Shown here: piece after piece, positions 21,102 through 33,308 of the stretch | How the letters are laid out: the number at the start of each line of letters is the position of its first letter | Position numbering within the stretch: position 1 is the stretch's first letter | Origin: Phytophthora hibernalis | Taxonomy: Eukaryota; Oomycota; Peronosporomycetes; Peronosporales; Peronosporaceae | Length of the DNA: 64,000 bases | NCBI GenBank assembly: GCA_012656075.1 | Contig: JAAKBF010000009.1 | Span: 310,001-374,000, forward strand | Direction: 5' to 3' | The notes under the pieces: generated by a model | Told to the model about the DNA's origin: nothing | The model's input: only the letters and a program-made list of their open reading frames with translations | Databases searched by the model: none | Position numbers and translations under genes: made by a program

Positions 21102-21984
21102 TTACTGCAGCTCAAGGCGTGCCAGGTGCAGCGAGCTCACGAGGCCAATAGCCTCGTGGAACGACGCGCGGATGTACTTCTCCACGGGCGGCTGCTGGCC
21201 GTACTTGTTCACGCGAGCCACGAACTTCTCGCGGATCAGGTCGAAGAGCTTCTCACGACGGGCAATGCCACCTCCGATCACAATCACGTCTGGGGATGTA
21301 ATGAACGTTACGTTGATGCACAGGTTGGCCAGGTAGTGCGCGATCGTATCCCACACCGGGTCGTCGTCCGTAATAGTGGCAAGGTCGCGACGATCCACGC
21401 CCGTACGCGCCGCGATGGAACCCGAGGCCACCATACCTTCAATGCAGTTGCCGTGGAACGGGCACGCCATTGAAGCCTGTCTCGATGTCCTGCGGGGCAG
21501 GCGGCACGATGATGTGGCCGCCCTCCGGGTGCATAAAGCCGTGAATGGCGTTGCCGTTCGTGCACACGCCGACGCCGACCCCCGTTCCCACCGTGATGTA
21601 CACGGCACTGCTGATGTCGCCGTGGCCGCCGTAGGCCACCTCGTACAACGCCGGTGCGTTCACGTCCGTGTCGAAGCCGATGGGCACAGCCGGGAACGCG
21701 CGCTTGAACACGCCCACCACGTCCGTGTTGCCCCAGTTGGGCTTGGGCGTGCTCGTGATGAAGCCGTACGTGGGCGACGCCTTGTTCAGGTCCACGGGGC
21801 CGAACGACGCGATGCCGATCGACTCGAACTTGCGCTCCTTGAGCCAGTCCACGATGGCGCCCATGGTCTCGTCGGGAGTCGTCGTCTCCACCTCGAACTT
21901 CTCCAGGATGTTCTCCGGGTGGTCCTCGGCGATAGCTACCACCCATGTGGTGCCGCCCACTTCGACTCCAGCGTAGTGAGGCAT
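21102..21984 (-). CDS. ROK-family fructokinase
   Basis: This is an ATP-dependent sugar kinase of the ROK family, closest in pattern to the zinc-binding bacterial fructokinases (ScrK type) that make fructose-6-phosphate. It is about 293 aa, cytosolic by absence of any signal. Visible marks are the phosphate loop GVEVGGTTW at residue 5, the catalytic Asp in GFDTDVNAPAL, ITVGTGVGVGV, the zinc motif HPEGGHI followed by CPFHGNC, and PDVIVIGGGIA near the C-terminus. The frame breaks at about 21462-21466, just before CPFHGNC; two bases missing (or one extra) there rejoin the halves. The flanking motifs are intact, so this is more likely a sequence error than decay. No intron is needed. The bacterial-like family suggests ancient transfer, but that is inference. 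Confidence 0.92.
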
Positions 21985-23573
21985 CTTTTGCTGCTTGAGG
22001 GTTGAGGACTTGCTTGGTGCTTGGGAAGTTCCAAAATGATTCGAGGGCTGACGCAGGCGGAGACCGCTACGATCCGGTTGGGGTGACACCACCTCTATAA
22101 ACAGGTTCTAGGTATGCACGTGGTCATGACGCCCGACCTCAACGCTGCTTGGACCAAGAGTCCAGGCTGCTGCAACGTCAACCAGCTGTTATATTACAGT
22201 AATTCATCTGAATAGCGTGGTCCTACGTATACAACGTTTGCACGTCAGATAATGTTTTAAAGGTTTCGATTTTCCAAAACACTGTATGAAATTTCACCGA
22301 AGCGAGATGGGTACAGGTTATAAGTTTTGAGCGTGCTTCATATTTAGTCAAATTACTGTATTCTTTGTTCGGTCAAGATGGGGACTCAAGTTCAAGCCTC
22401 ACAAAGAGCTGACGGCCACTAACAGGCAACTCAGGGCGAGAGTCTCACAGCCGAGTGGGTGGGGACTGCAGAGGGCAACCGCTCAATTCACCGAGGAATG
22501 AGATCCAGCGGGAGATCCCACCGGGACTACCAGGCTTGGATTCGAATCCGCCGCAAGTTGCGGCCAGCAAGGTGGGCAGGGCCAGCTGCACTGTACGGTA
22601 CCGGTAAGCTTACCCTTATTTGTCGTGGAGAAGGATGTTGCAATAGTTCTTGACACTTTACACACTCCAGCACTCAACCGTGTCGCGTGGCGGACTGCCA
22701 CTCGTTAACACCCACACCGTGTCGGACACGTGCTACAGTAATCTGCATGAATAAGCAACGGGTGTACAGCTTATATCCTGCAAAATTTTATATAATGCGA
22801 TCAACAGCGAGACGAGGAGGAGATGGGCGAGGTACTTAAACATTACGTTTCTCGTCTTTGCTCTTTACGCACTCCTTATACACCCTGTCAACCCATATAT
22901 ATCAGGCGTTGCCTATTCACGCAGATTACTGTAACACCTTCAGTTTACGTTTATTCGCCCCCTATCTTTGCAACTTCAGGGTTCCCTCTACCTTTGCAAA
23001 ATGAGGTGTACCGGTACATGTTCATGTACATGTAGCCTCAGGTACGCGCATTGACAGCGTTTCTCCCGTACATGCTTGCCTGGCAGAAACTTTCCAGGAT
23101 CGCAGCGAAGCAGTGTACATGCACAGTACATGTACTACCGGTAGAATTATTAATACATGTAATAAGGACCTGCAGTCTCGCTTGCCTCAATGAGGCCATG
23201 CTTGTCAATCGTCGCGTATCCACGCGCACCCCGTTGAAGTAGCGAGAGGCGGAGCAAGTTCAGAAATGCATAGCCGGACCACAGTTTACAAACAGTAATA
23301 CAGTACTTGTACTGTACCGGTACATTACCGGCCGTTTGCAACCGGGGTTGTATTTCTGGGGTCAGCGGCTCTGATTGGTCACTGGCCTTGGTGGACGGCT
23401 CTAAAACAGGGGTATCGAAAACAAGTTTGGTTGTAGTCGGCGAGGTAATACTGACGCGGATTTACAACCCTAGCCAATACAAAAGAAAAGATACGCAGAT
23501 TGGGTTGCAAACGGAGTGAAGGGTCATTGCGAAATCCTCCATCGCGAGACTGGACACACTCGCCGCCGCAGCA
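21985..23573. other. Gene-free interval with clustered TACCGGTA palindromes
   Basis: No coding region or RNA gene is supported over about 1.6 kb. The proximal 400 bp presumably hold the fructokinase promoter; a TATAAA lies at about 22095. The region between 22590 and 23330 is unusual for four TACCGGTA palindromes (22599, 23009, 23136, 23315) and repeated GTACATG/CATGTAC words around 23009-23160. These may be remnants of a small transposon or regulatory sites. Confidence 0.5.
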
Positions 23574-25473
23574 ATGAATCGATACAAAGCAGAAATGGTG
23601 AAGTTGATGGCGTTCGAGGATGACATTAGATACGCCGCCGACCACGTGTTCACAACGGAAGCCCTTCTGCAGATCACGCCGGGTGACGTGTGCCGCTGGA
23701 TGAACAAGAGAGCCTATGGAGAGCCAGAACCGAGTGACGACATGAAGCCCGTACACGCCAGATCAAGCACGCTTGAATTCGCTAAGAAAGCGATTTCTTC
23801 TTTATGCCGCGCGTCAACGCGAAGTGGGATCCCGTGACGGCACAGGGTAATCCGACTCGCTCGGACGCGGTCAATAAGTTGATCAAGAAAATTAAGCGCT
23901 TTGAAGTGAGGCGGGGGCCGACTCAAATGCTCGGCGGCCGATCGAGTTTGACGAGTTCGTGAACCTGCTCAAGCTTGTTCGAGGGGAGAACGAGCGAGCT
24001 GGTGCAAAGTACATGGTGGGTAGTGTGCTCACGCTTCAATGGTACATAATGGATCGAATTGACGACATGATGAAGTTGCAATTCAACAACTTTACCCCCA
24101 ACACACAGTATCCTTCTTCTCTCCTCTGCCAAGTCCGTTGGTCCAAGAACATATCCGAGGAACGCGACGCGCCCGAGCAGATCGTGTTTGGTAGCATGGA
24201 TCCTCGACTGTGCCCTCTACTCAACCTCGCTATCTACATTGAGACCTCAGCAAATGTAACACGTTCCGAGTTCATATTTGGCAATCCGAATGACGGAGAT
24301 CGGGTTATGAGACGCTTTCTGGAAGCCATGTTTAAGAAAACAACTTTCAAGAAGCTCAAGGAAGGGAAATTAGGGACGCATAGTCTCCGCAAAGGTGCGG
24401 CCACCTACTGCAGTCGGTGTGGAGTCTCTAAAGACTATGTAAATCGGTGTGGTCGGTGGCGAACACGTAAAGCAGTAGTGGACGTCTACATCGACAATAC
24501 GCAACCTTATCCAGACGCATGTGCAGCGGCAGCACTGGCCGGTCCTGCTGGGCCATGCTTCTACAATTTAAAACCCGGCATTGGATGCGTTGAACCGAGC
24601 CTGCTCGTCAACGATGTTGCTCCGGTAGTCAAACAGGTCATGGGAGAATCAATTGCAACGACGCTGGCACTGCCGTTGTTATGGGCTGCATTAGAACCGA
24701 CATATGCCGAGTGTGCTTTCCTCCCCACCACGTTGAAGAAGCGGATTGTACAAGCGTACAAGAATGCTGGAGGCGAAACTGTCCTAAATCATGTTGGTAG
24801 AGAGGCATTTTACGTGCTTGGAGACGGTTCCCATCTCAACCCCGTTACAATAAGCGAAGATGAAACGAGCCAACCAAATGGCAACCGAATTTCGGCGAAT
24901 GCACTTGATTCTGGAGGTGGAGGCGAGGGCACCGGCGCGAATTTGCCGCGTTGCATTCGCAGTTGCTGGCATCACGACGATACATGACTGAGGTTATGAA
25001 TGAGGTGCTGTCTTCAAGGCGACAATCACACCGCGAAATGGAAAAAGTGCTGACTATTCTGCGCCGGGTAGCTGCTTGTCCTATTCCCCGCCAAATCCAC
25101 TCTGCTCGCAACACCCCTCAGCCGCGTCAACGAGTTGAAGACGAAGATGCTGCACATCGACGTGCTTCACCCGCTCGGCTCTCCAAGAGACCAAAAGATC
25201 TTTACGAGCTATGGCACGAGCATCAGTTTGGACTAGCTGGCTTGAAACCTGCAAAAGACTTCCCACCGGTGGAGCGCGGCGCAAACAAATGTGTACTCCA
25301 GGAGAAAACATTTTTGGGATGTTGTGGCGACCCTGGTTCGTGCCGGGCTTACTAGTGACTGCGCGATCGACAAAGTCTATGCTGTGTACGGTAGACAGCT
25401 TTCTGTGTCGAACATTCTTACGGGCTTGCGAGCAGATAAAAAGCGAGGATACCACCCAACCCTACGAGTGTAG
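23574..25473 (+). mobile_element. Crypton (oomycete type) with tyrosine recombinase and GCR1_C domain, frame-broken
   Basis: Cryptons are DNA transposons that move by a tyrosine recombinase. The central frame (23959-24987) has the catalytic set: Arg in YIMDRIDDMM, the H-x-x-R box GTHSLRKGAATYC and the nucleophile Tyr in VVDVYIDN. The C-terminal stretch in other frames (about 24951-25473) reads LYELWHEHQFGLAGLKPAKD and SRRKHFWDVVATLVRAG, a GCR1_C-type DNA-binding domain. The N-terminal part (23574-23950) carries a separate slip near 23770-23830. At least four frame changes are present (about 23800, 23930, 24880-24950, 25290). Active-site residues are intact, so some breaks may be sequence errors. 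Element ends are not visible, as is usual for Cryptons, which lack inverted repeats. Confidence 0.85.
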
Positions 25474-26419
25474 ATATTGTACAATAGCAAACAACTGACA
25501 TCAAACATACTCCATTTCTACCAATCCCTACATAGAATCTCCATTTCTACCAATCAAAAGAGAGTTGTAATCCGAGTCGCAAGAATGGCGAGTATTTATA
25601 CAGTACAAGCTCTGAAATTTTACCGGTACATATACAGTTCAGAGAACTTTTAAGTTCTCTGATGAACATGTATTATAAAATTGCAAATATTTCTAAACTG
25701 ATTTGACGGGTTATTGGATTATCGAGGTGCGCATAACGAGGGGTAGCACTGTACCACATCCAGGATATGCGCTACCCTGAAATTCGACAGAAATGGTGGT
25801 GAGCTGTTGTTATAATTGGAACGAAACTTTATTAGATGTTGCGTGAATGTTGAACAAACACGCCACAGGCAACCGCGCAGCTTTTTGACTGGTTCTTGCC
25901 ATTTATTAGTGATTGGAGTGAGTTTGGCTCATGCCAATGTCGGGATCTCTAAAGTTAGCGAGTTGAAGTTGCATTATGAGAGGAATCTGACCTAAAGCAA
26001 AAATTGACATGTAATTTTGTCAGTTCTTCAGGGTTTATTTGAGCAGATAATGAATGATTATCATCCCTTCCACAGACTGAGTCCGAGACCCGGTCTCCTG
26101 TGCCTTTCTATCCAGCCGAGGGCCCCGTGCAAATTTCTCGCGACAAAGTTTTTTACCAATAAGAGAAGAGACATTGCCCAGATCCCACAAAAGCACCCCT
26201 CCCCGCCCTCAAAGCAAGCTCCCAGCCCTACACCCCGCGACCATCATGCCCCGCGTCCACCGAGGCTTCTGGTAATACGCTGCCATAAAAGGATCCGCGA
26301 TCTCGTCAAGTGCAGCAAGCTTCGCGCAACAGCAGGCTTCGCAAGAGCATCCAGAAGGAAACCAGAAAGCAGAGAACTGGTTGAGAAGCCGGACTGGGCG
26401 ATCCATACGAAAGCGCGGG
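25474..26419. other. Non-coding stretch after the Crypton
   Basis: AT-rich sequence without a supported gene. It holds a perfect hairpin (25640-25661) and a TACCGGTA site (25621). A Pro/Lys-rich open stretch at 26017-26427 has no recognisable domain. This part could include the 5' LTR or leader of the Ty3/gypsy element that follows, but I found no matching LTR pair. Confidence 0.4.
25640..25661. repeat. 22-bp hairpin, 10-bp perfect arms
   Basis: CAGAGAACTT, a two-base spacer, then AAGTTCTCTG: an exact inverted repeat in an AT-rich context. It lies 167 bp past the end of the Crypton coding region. No T run follows it. Its role is unknown. Confidence 0.8.
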
Positions 26420-27163
26420 ATGAGTGAGACTGCAGCTTTCCGGGATGAGTACATGCTCCGAAACGAGGACGCTACCTTTCCGCTCAAAGACACATTGCAG
26501 ATGCTCGCCGTGACCGACGCCGCTACCCAATGATGATGAGGGCCGACGTCGACTCTCCTCAGGTGTTGCAAGGCATGGCCACAGCCCTCAGCCCAATGAC
26601 GACCAGACCAAAGGTCTGTTGCATACCTTACAACTTACAAAACCGCTCTGGTGAGAGCTGCGCTCAACGCGGAGGTGACGGCGCTTGCTTATGCCGTTCG
26701 AGCCGCCGGCATTGGGCAGGTTGGAGCTCGTTTGGCGGGAGTATTGGAGTGCATGGGTAGCCAGATTGCCTTGGCCGTTTCTCCAATTGATCGATCGCGG
26801 GCGATGGAAATTACTCAAGATGTGGATCGGCTTGTAGCTGCATCAAGGACCCAAATGATCATGGATTCCAACGATGAAGCTGCCGCGGCGCTACAAGATG
26901 CGCGGACCTGCGTCGACGACGCAACGGCCAAGATGGATAATTTCGTGCGCAGTGCAGCAAAGACCCCTGATTTCGAAGTCATGTTGAGCTCACGCGAAAA
27001 CTATGCCGCTATTGCTTCAAGCTATCTGCGACGTGTGTACTGTCTGGACGACTCAACATTGATTTGTGCTTCTGATACTTTGAATGCAGCCAGTGTTGAT
27101 ACGGACGCCATCGTGCGTCTGTTTGTCGCGCTCCGGCGCCGGTATCGGCGTCAATTAAGATGA
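26420..27163 (+). pseudogene. Gag-like region of a Ty3/gypsy retrotransposon
   Basis: An ATG at 26420 opens 38 codons (MSETAAFRDEYMLRNED). After frame changes a 170-codon stretch (26651-27163) continues, Ala/Asp-rich and helical, ending RRRYRRQLR. There is no named domain of its own. The assignment rests on position immediately upstream of protease, reverse transcriptase, RNase H and integrase in the same orientation. A G/C-rich palindromic patch (27203-27218, ggcgccc/gggcgcc type) lies just after it. Confidence 0.5.
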
Positions 27164-27329
27164 TCCTGCCAACCCCGGGCAGTCAAAAAGGGGACGACCA
27201 GTAGGGCGCGGGGCGCCCTACTGGTCACGGGAAGGCCGACAGCTCTCTTGTGGCAGAGCCGCCTCCCAGCCCCGCTGTGCTTCATGCGCAGCTACATGCC
27301 ACTGCCTCCAGCAGCGACAAGCGACAAAT

Positions 27330-28033
27330 CATGTTGAGTCTGCACGTCGCGGGCGCACGGCGTCCGCTCCGCGCGTTCGGGCGCGACGAATAACTTCGTT
27401 CGCACCGACAGTCTGTCCGCGCTGCCCGCCAGCGTGCGTGTTCGCAATGGTCCAGGCGAGATGGAGATCAAGTATGCTGATGGTGCGCCGCGCAGGGTCG
27501 CGCGGCGCTCGCTCCGGTTCGCCTACGAGTTCGACGGCTTCTGCGGCTCCGACAAATTTCTGGTGATCGAGCTGAGCGGCTCGTTCGGCTGCGTTATCGG
27601 CATGCCGTGGCTTGCTCGCCACCGGCCCAACGTTGACCGGCTCAACCGCACGGTGCGGCCGCGCGACATTGATGTGACAGCGTTACTCGCGCATTTTAGA
27701 ACGGCGAGCACGCTGTGGCCCCACGTTGCCGTCATGGACCCAGACTTCATGACTCGTACCCTCCCTGAAGTGAGCGATGGCCCTTCTTGCGAGGTGTGCA
27801 CAAGCGTGGCAAGCCCAGTCTCCGGTCGCCCAGAGACGGTTGGAGCCGCAGGCGCCTTGGAATGGCGTCTTGCGCGGCTCGAACTCAAACTCGACAACGC
27901 GTTCTCGGCCCTCGAGAACATGTTCTCCCATCAGCCACAGGTGCGCGGGAGCAGCGTCGCTGGACGCGTTGACGATGATGACGATGATTTTGCTCCGCGT
28001 CGGCAGTGGCCGACGCCGTTGAGCAACGACTAG
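27330..28033 (+). pseudogene. Retroviral-type aspartic protease region of the Ty3/gypsy element
   Basis: Frame shifts near 27385 expose SGATNNFVRTDSL, the flank of a gypsy protease active site. The expected Asp before SG is not present; the bases that should encode it seem deleted. The following frame (27434-28033) contains VIGMPWLARHRP, the second conserved protease/flap region (GMPWL...P), and a linker to the reverse transcriptase. The element is therefore probably protease-dead. Confidence 0.65.
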
Positions 28034-28395
28034 GCGCGCCGACAGGCGTCGACGCTGCGCCACAACTCGAACGAAGCGCGCCGACAGAGGCCGATGCAGC
28101 GCGAGGCGCGCCAGCCGGAGCTGACGCCGCGCCACGGTGAAGATTACTCGCACCGGCCAGAGCCGGTGCTGCGAAGTGTGGGAGATGAGGAGCGCCGGCA
28201 GTGACCGCAGCAGCCCTCAGCATCGGATCCCGATGCATCGTTGTCTGACGTGAGTTCAGTTAGCAACGCCCCGTCACACTCCAGGGAGCGCCCTCCGTCG
28301 CAAGAAGCAGAAGAAGTAGCGCCGCGGCCGTCTCCGCCGGCGTTCAGGCTCGACTCTGCATCCGAGTCGGTGTCAAGCACGGGACCGTCGCTGAC

Positions 28396-30409
28396 ATGGA
28401 AGTTATCCACGCCATCGAGCACAATGGAGAGGAGTCGTACGTGCACGACGTGCGTGTATATAATCCGCCGCGCACAGCGTCTGCGGTCATGGATCTTCCA
28501 GTTCAATCCTGGAAGAGCCTCCTACGTGACCTTCGTCGCGGCGACGTGGAACAAGTTTGCTTGCTCACGACAGCGGACGCGACGGCTTCGTTCAACGCCA
28601 TTGCATCTGGGTCGGCTTCGGCGCTCGGCAAACACGAGCGTCCCGAAGGCGCTGAACACAAGTCAGCGCGTGAAGAGCGCTTTGAAGCCCAATCCTGGGA
28701 TGCGCTGAAGGCGAGTGGTAATCCTGTCTACGATCTCGCTCGCAAGTACGCGGACGTTTTTCCTGAGAAGATTCCGGCGACCCTTCCCAAGGACCGCGGC
28801 ATGCGGCATGAGATCGACCTCGCGCCAGGAGCCAAGTATTGCGTGACGCGGCAGTGGCCCCTGCCGCGCGATCAGGTGCAAGCGATCGATGATTTCTTCG
28901 AAGGCCGTCACAAAGCAGGTCACGTGCGGGAAAGCATCTCCCCGCGCTCAAGCCCGACCTTCTGCGCAAAGAAGGCCACCGGTGGATGGCGCATCGTTCA
29001 CGCATTCAACAAGCTGAACGATGCGACCATTCCTGCTCAGACTCCGATTCCCCGTAAGGATATCATCCTGGACTCGATGTCCGGCAGTACGATCTACAGC
29101 GCCATCGATCTGACCGATGGCTTCATCAGATCCTGATGCGCGCCAGCGACATTCCGCTGACGGCTGTAAGCACCCCGAGCGGCATACGCTGGGAGTGGCT
29201 CGTGATGTCCCAGGGCTTGAAGAATGCGCCAGCGACATTCAACCGCATGGTCTCACACGTACTGAGACTCCTGCGCGACTTCGCGCCCAGCTACTTTGAT
29301 GACATCTTCGTGCACAGTACGGAGGAACGCGGCCGACCCGCGCTTGATGTTCATCGAGCACCTCGAGAGAGTCTTCGTGGCGATGCGCGAGAACAAGCTG
29401 TACGTGAATTTGAAGAAATGCATCTTCTGCGCGTCGGAGATTCCGGTGCTTGGATGCTACGTCAGCAGTAAGGGCGTTCGTGCGGATCCCGAGAAGATCA
29501 CGTCGATCTGTTCCTGGCCAGCGCCCATAAACGTGAAGGAGCTACGGCAATGGCTTGGTCCGGCTAACTACCTGCACAAGTATACGAAGGACTATGCTCG
29601 TATTATCCGACCTCTGTCGCAGCTACTCAAGAAAGACATGCAATGGACCTGGTCCCCGAGCATCAGGGGTCCTTCGAAGCTGTGAAGAACAGTCTCGCGT
29701 CAGCCCCAGTGCTGGCGCTGGCAGACCACTCGAACGCCTTCCACGTCGTCTGCGATGCCAGCGACTTCGCAATCGGCTGCGCGCTAATGCAATTTGACGA
29801 CGAAGGCAGGAGCGTGTCGTGAGTTATCAGTCACGACAATTGAAACCCGCGGAGCGCAACTACCCGGTCCACGACAAGGAGTTCCTTGCCATGCGCTACG
29901 CGCTCATCAAGTTCCGCGTTTATACACTGGGCGAACAGACGTTCAATCTGTACACGGATCACGCGTCGCTGATGACGGCAACCAAGAGCCCCCATCTGAG
30001 TCAGCATATGGCTCGCTGGATCTCCTTCTTTGCTGAGTACAACTTCGTTGTCCACTACAAGCCAACCAAGTCGAATATCCTGGCGAACGCGCTCTCGTCG
30101 TCGTCCCGACTACGATCCTCGACCCGACTTGGGGTGTCCGGCTTTGCGAACGCCGACGAAGACGAAGATTGTGCTACGTGTGTCGTAGCAGGCATCAACT
30201 CGACTAAAGTCCACGCGACAAGTCCACTACGCGAAGCTATCGTGTCCGCATACGACGCAGACGACTTCCTCTCTGAGATTCGAGCCTATCTCCGCGAACC
30301 GTCTGACGCTGAACATCGCAAGCTTTCTACACGAGCGCGCGCTTCGGTCGCGCGCTACCAACTCGAAGGTGACCTGCTTGGACGCTCCGCGCGTCGTCGT
30401 TCCTCTTGA
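28396..30409 (+). pseudogene. Reverse transcriptase and RNase H of the Ty3/gypsy element
   Basis: The RT reads GWRIVHAFNKLND, then IYSAIDLTDGF. After a frame change at about 29135 it continues with MSQGLKNAPATFNRM and the catalytic SYFDDIFVHS (YxDD box intact). The connection domain (PEKITSICSWPAP) and RNase H follow in further frames: ERNYPVHDKEFLAMRYAL, LYTDHASL, NFVVHYKPTKSNILANALS. The gypsy-type RNase H expects ADALSR at its end; here it reads ANALSS, so the last acidic residue is Asn. Several frame changes (about 29135, 29330, 29680, 29815) break the polyprotein. Confidence 0.88.
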
Positions 30410-30419
30410 CGACGACCTT

Positions 30420-31740
30420 AGAGCTCGGCTGATGCACGAGTACCACGACACTCCGAGTGGCGGACATCTGGGGCGCGGAGAAAACATTCCTCGCGCTGTC
30501 GCGCGACTTCTTCTGGCCCCACTTGTACAAGTGGGTCCGAAAATGGGTTCGTTCGTGTGAAGTCTGCCAGCGCGTCAAACCCGCGCCGTCTTCGCAGGCT
30601 CCACTCCGTCCACTTCCGGTTGCGTCCTATGCGTGGTCGTCGGTCAGCATGGACTTCATCTGTGGCTTGCCTCCAGACGCCGATGATAATGTCGGCGTCG
30701 TTGTGTTCGTCGACCGGTTCAGTAAGATGGTCCATATGGCGCCGGTTTCGGCGTCGGTCAGCGCAGAAGACACTGCGGCTCTGTTTGTCGACATCGTCTT
30801 CAGGAACCACGGCCTTCCATCGTCCATCGTGTCGGACCGCGACCCGCGGTTCACGTCGGCCTTCTGGACTCGACTGTTCGAGCTCTTGGGTACTCGCCTG
30901 ATGATGTCCACGGATGCCCATCCTGAGACCGACGGCCAGACTGAGCGCCTGAACCGCGTTCTTGATGACGTCTTACGCAGCTACGCGACGTCGTACGCGT
31001 CTTGGAGCTCGTTTTAGCCGTTAGCCGAGTTCGCGTTGAACAACGCAGTCCATGCGCAACCGGGTTGACGCCGTTCTTCGTCAACCACGCGCGGCACCCG
31101 CGTCCTGCACTCACAGCCGTGGCCCGCCCACGGCTGTGAGTGGTCCGACTCTTGGTGGGGTGGAATGAATTCGTCCGGGCGACGCAAATCTACGTCTCAG
31201 AGTCCGACAGCAGAAGCGACGTCGGCACGCGCCGACGTCACGAAGTCCAAGAACAACTCGATCGTCGAATGGGCTGCCGATGCTTTGATCAACCCCGCAG
31301 CGCCAGCGAAACGTGCTGTGTCTTCTCCTGTCATGCATGATCCGGCGACCGGTGCCGGATCCGCTGTGGCCAACTTTGAGAAGACGCCTGACCTCACAGC
31401 CGCGGACTCCACATCGATTTCGGACTTCCTGCTGCGCCGTTAATCCGTCGTGCGCTTTGTGCGCGACGCAATCGCCCAAGCAGTTGACAAGCAGAAAGAA
31501 AATGCAGACAAGAGAGGACGCAAGAACACGGACGCGTATTCTGTTGGCGACAAGGTCCTACTCTCCGTCGCAGGCATTCAACCTGGCGCCATGACTAATC
31601 TCGGCGCCAACAAGCTACTGCCACGGTTCATTGGTCCGTTTATGGTTATGGCTGTCAAATGAGACGCCTACACGCTCGACATTCCGATCACTACGCGACT
31701 CCACCCCACGTTCTACGTGGGGCAACTCAATCGTTACTGC
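30420..31740 (+). pseudogene. Integrase of the Ty3/gypsy element
   Basis: The HHCC zinc domain spans a frame change (EYHDTPSGGHLGRG..., then SCEVCQRVKP). The DDE core is intact: SMDFICGLPP, IVSDRDPRFTS and PETDGQTERLNRV. An in-frame TAG at 31014-31016 interrupts the sequence just before PLAEFALNN, a genuine nonsense site since the frame continues unchanged after it. The C-terminal domain is visible at 31450-31740 (GDKVLLSV, LPRFIGPF, LHPTFYVGQLNRY). A Ser/Ala-rich insertion lies between. No chromodomain is recognisable downstream. Confidence 0.85.
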
Positions 31741-32586
31741 TTAGTAACGCACTTATGGCGATTTGGAAACACCTCCAGCCAGCTCGATGCCGTTGCACCT
31801 ACTAAACTCGTCGTGAACGCTCTCTGGAGTACGAGGAAGCAAGCGGCGGCCCGGGAACGATACGAACGCGCCAGTCTACGATGTCTGAGGAAGGTGGACA
31901 AGGAGAACTTTGAAAACTACCAAGAGACTCTGAGCCGGGAAAGCAAGTGATCTTAAAGGATGAGGGGCGTGCACCCACTGCAGTAGCCGCTGAGCTACGA
32001 GCGGCGGAACTACATGTTCAAGGCCTTCGCCTAGAGCTGGAACAGCACCCGGCAGGTCGTCGGGGAGGATGTCCGGAACCGCAACATTCGGGTGGCGTGC
32101 CAGCCCTCGGCGAAGCGTACGGAATGTCGCTTCGTGACGCGGCCCGCTTCGGTAATCTGTTGAGAGGGACATGTGCGTTCCCTCTCAGTAGAGTTGGGCT
32201 ACTAACTGCTCTGCAAGGCCAAGACGGACCTCGGGGTGGGACGACGTGCGACCCGGAGAGTTCAGAGCGCTGGAAATAAGGCGAGGCGACGTGCGGGGAC
32301 GGATGGCAGGATCGAGTTATCGCTGGAATGGAGATTATCGTGTACGGGGTGCTAGCGTGAGAGCGGGTGCCACAGGGGCTTCTTGCTGAGGAATGAAGAA
32401 GGGTTGTCATGCCTATGAGGATAGGTCAACGTGCTGCCGACCTCCGAGTTGCTGGTTCAGTTCCATATTATCCTGACGAGAAACAACCAGAAAACCAAAG
32501 AAACAAACATTCTACGTATTTTCAAAACTACTAAAACTACAACCTTCCTCCAAACTTGCCAGTCGGAGCTACTCGAACCCAGCTCG
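31741..32586. other. Tail of the gypsy element and junction with the next fragment
   Basis: An open stretch to 31950 on the plus strand (QAAARERYERASLRCL...) looks coding-like but has no recognised domain. The rest to 32586 has low-quality open stretches on both strands, with no LTR that matches upstream sequence. I see nothing firm here. Confidence 0.35.
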
Positions 32587-33140
32587 TCAGCTGTGGTGCG
32601 GGACACAACGTAGGCGCTCCGAACCTTCGGTATACACATTCCTCGAAAGCTTGCGCCCCTTCAGAGCAGTAGTGTCCGACATAGCCTTACCCATGACAAA
32701 CCCAGTGAACGAGCACTGGAACAGTAGCAACGCTGAGCTGTCCCGCCGAGACTTCGGTAGCGGTATGACGCAATCCATCGACACCAGCTGGAACGGTCTT
32801 TCCGCCAGATCATTCCCTGGAGAGTAACCTCGGCGCTGGGGTCGGCTTTTGCTCGAGCTGCAGTCCGGGCAGGACCTCACATGCCGCTCGATATCCGCGA
32901 ATAGTCCGATCCAATAATAGTCCATTTTGGCTGGATGGTAAGTTCGACCGATACCTTGGTGACCTCCTTCCAACGAGCCGTGACAGCTCTGCTGTACTTC
33001 CTGAACCATCGTTGAGGGTACTATAGATGCATTGTCGCCTTCTCTTGGTTGTCGTCCCCTTTTCGACGGTTCGTTCTGATAATGTAAAGCACGCCGTCTT
33101 CACTAAGCATGGACTTGTCCGCCGTTTTCCACGCATCTCT
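32587..33140 (-). pseudogene. Integrase N-terminal fragment of a second gypsy-type element
   Basis: The minus strand encodes an integrase zinc module, EGGHQGIGRTYHPAKMDYYW followed by RHVRSCPDCSSSKS, then the start of the catalytic core with the first Asp (LVSMDCVIPLP). The remainder of the DDE core, RT and RNase H are missing. A gag-like frame lies upstream on the same strand (33309-34151), so an internal deletion removed most of pol. The orientation is opposite to the larger Ty3 element. Confidence 0.75.
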
Positions 33141-33308
33141 GCGCTGTAACTTAGGTCGACTTCAGTGGAGCCGTCAAGCGGAGAGACGCATACGACTTAC
33201 CAGCGGAAGCAAGCACCAGAGTGTCGACATTGAGGCCGTGAAGAGCCGAGAGTTGGCGCAGGATGGAGTTGGAGCTCTTCAAGCTCGCCACCGGAGGCTC
33301 CAACGCCT

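Noticed and set aside
23038..23341. Short open readings around 23 kb on both strands
   Set aside because: About 60 codons each with no natural composition or homology, in a region dominated by palindromic GTACATG/TACCGGTA words.
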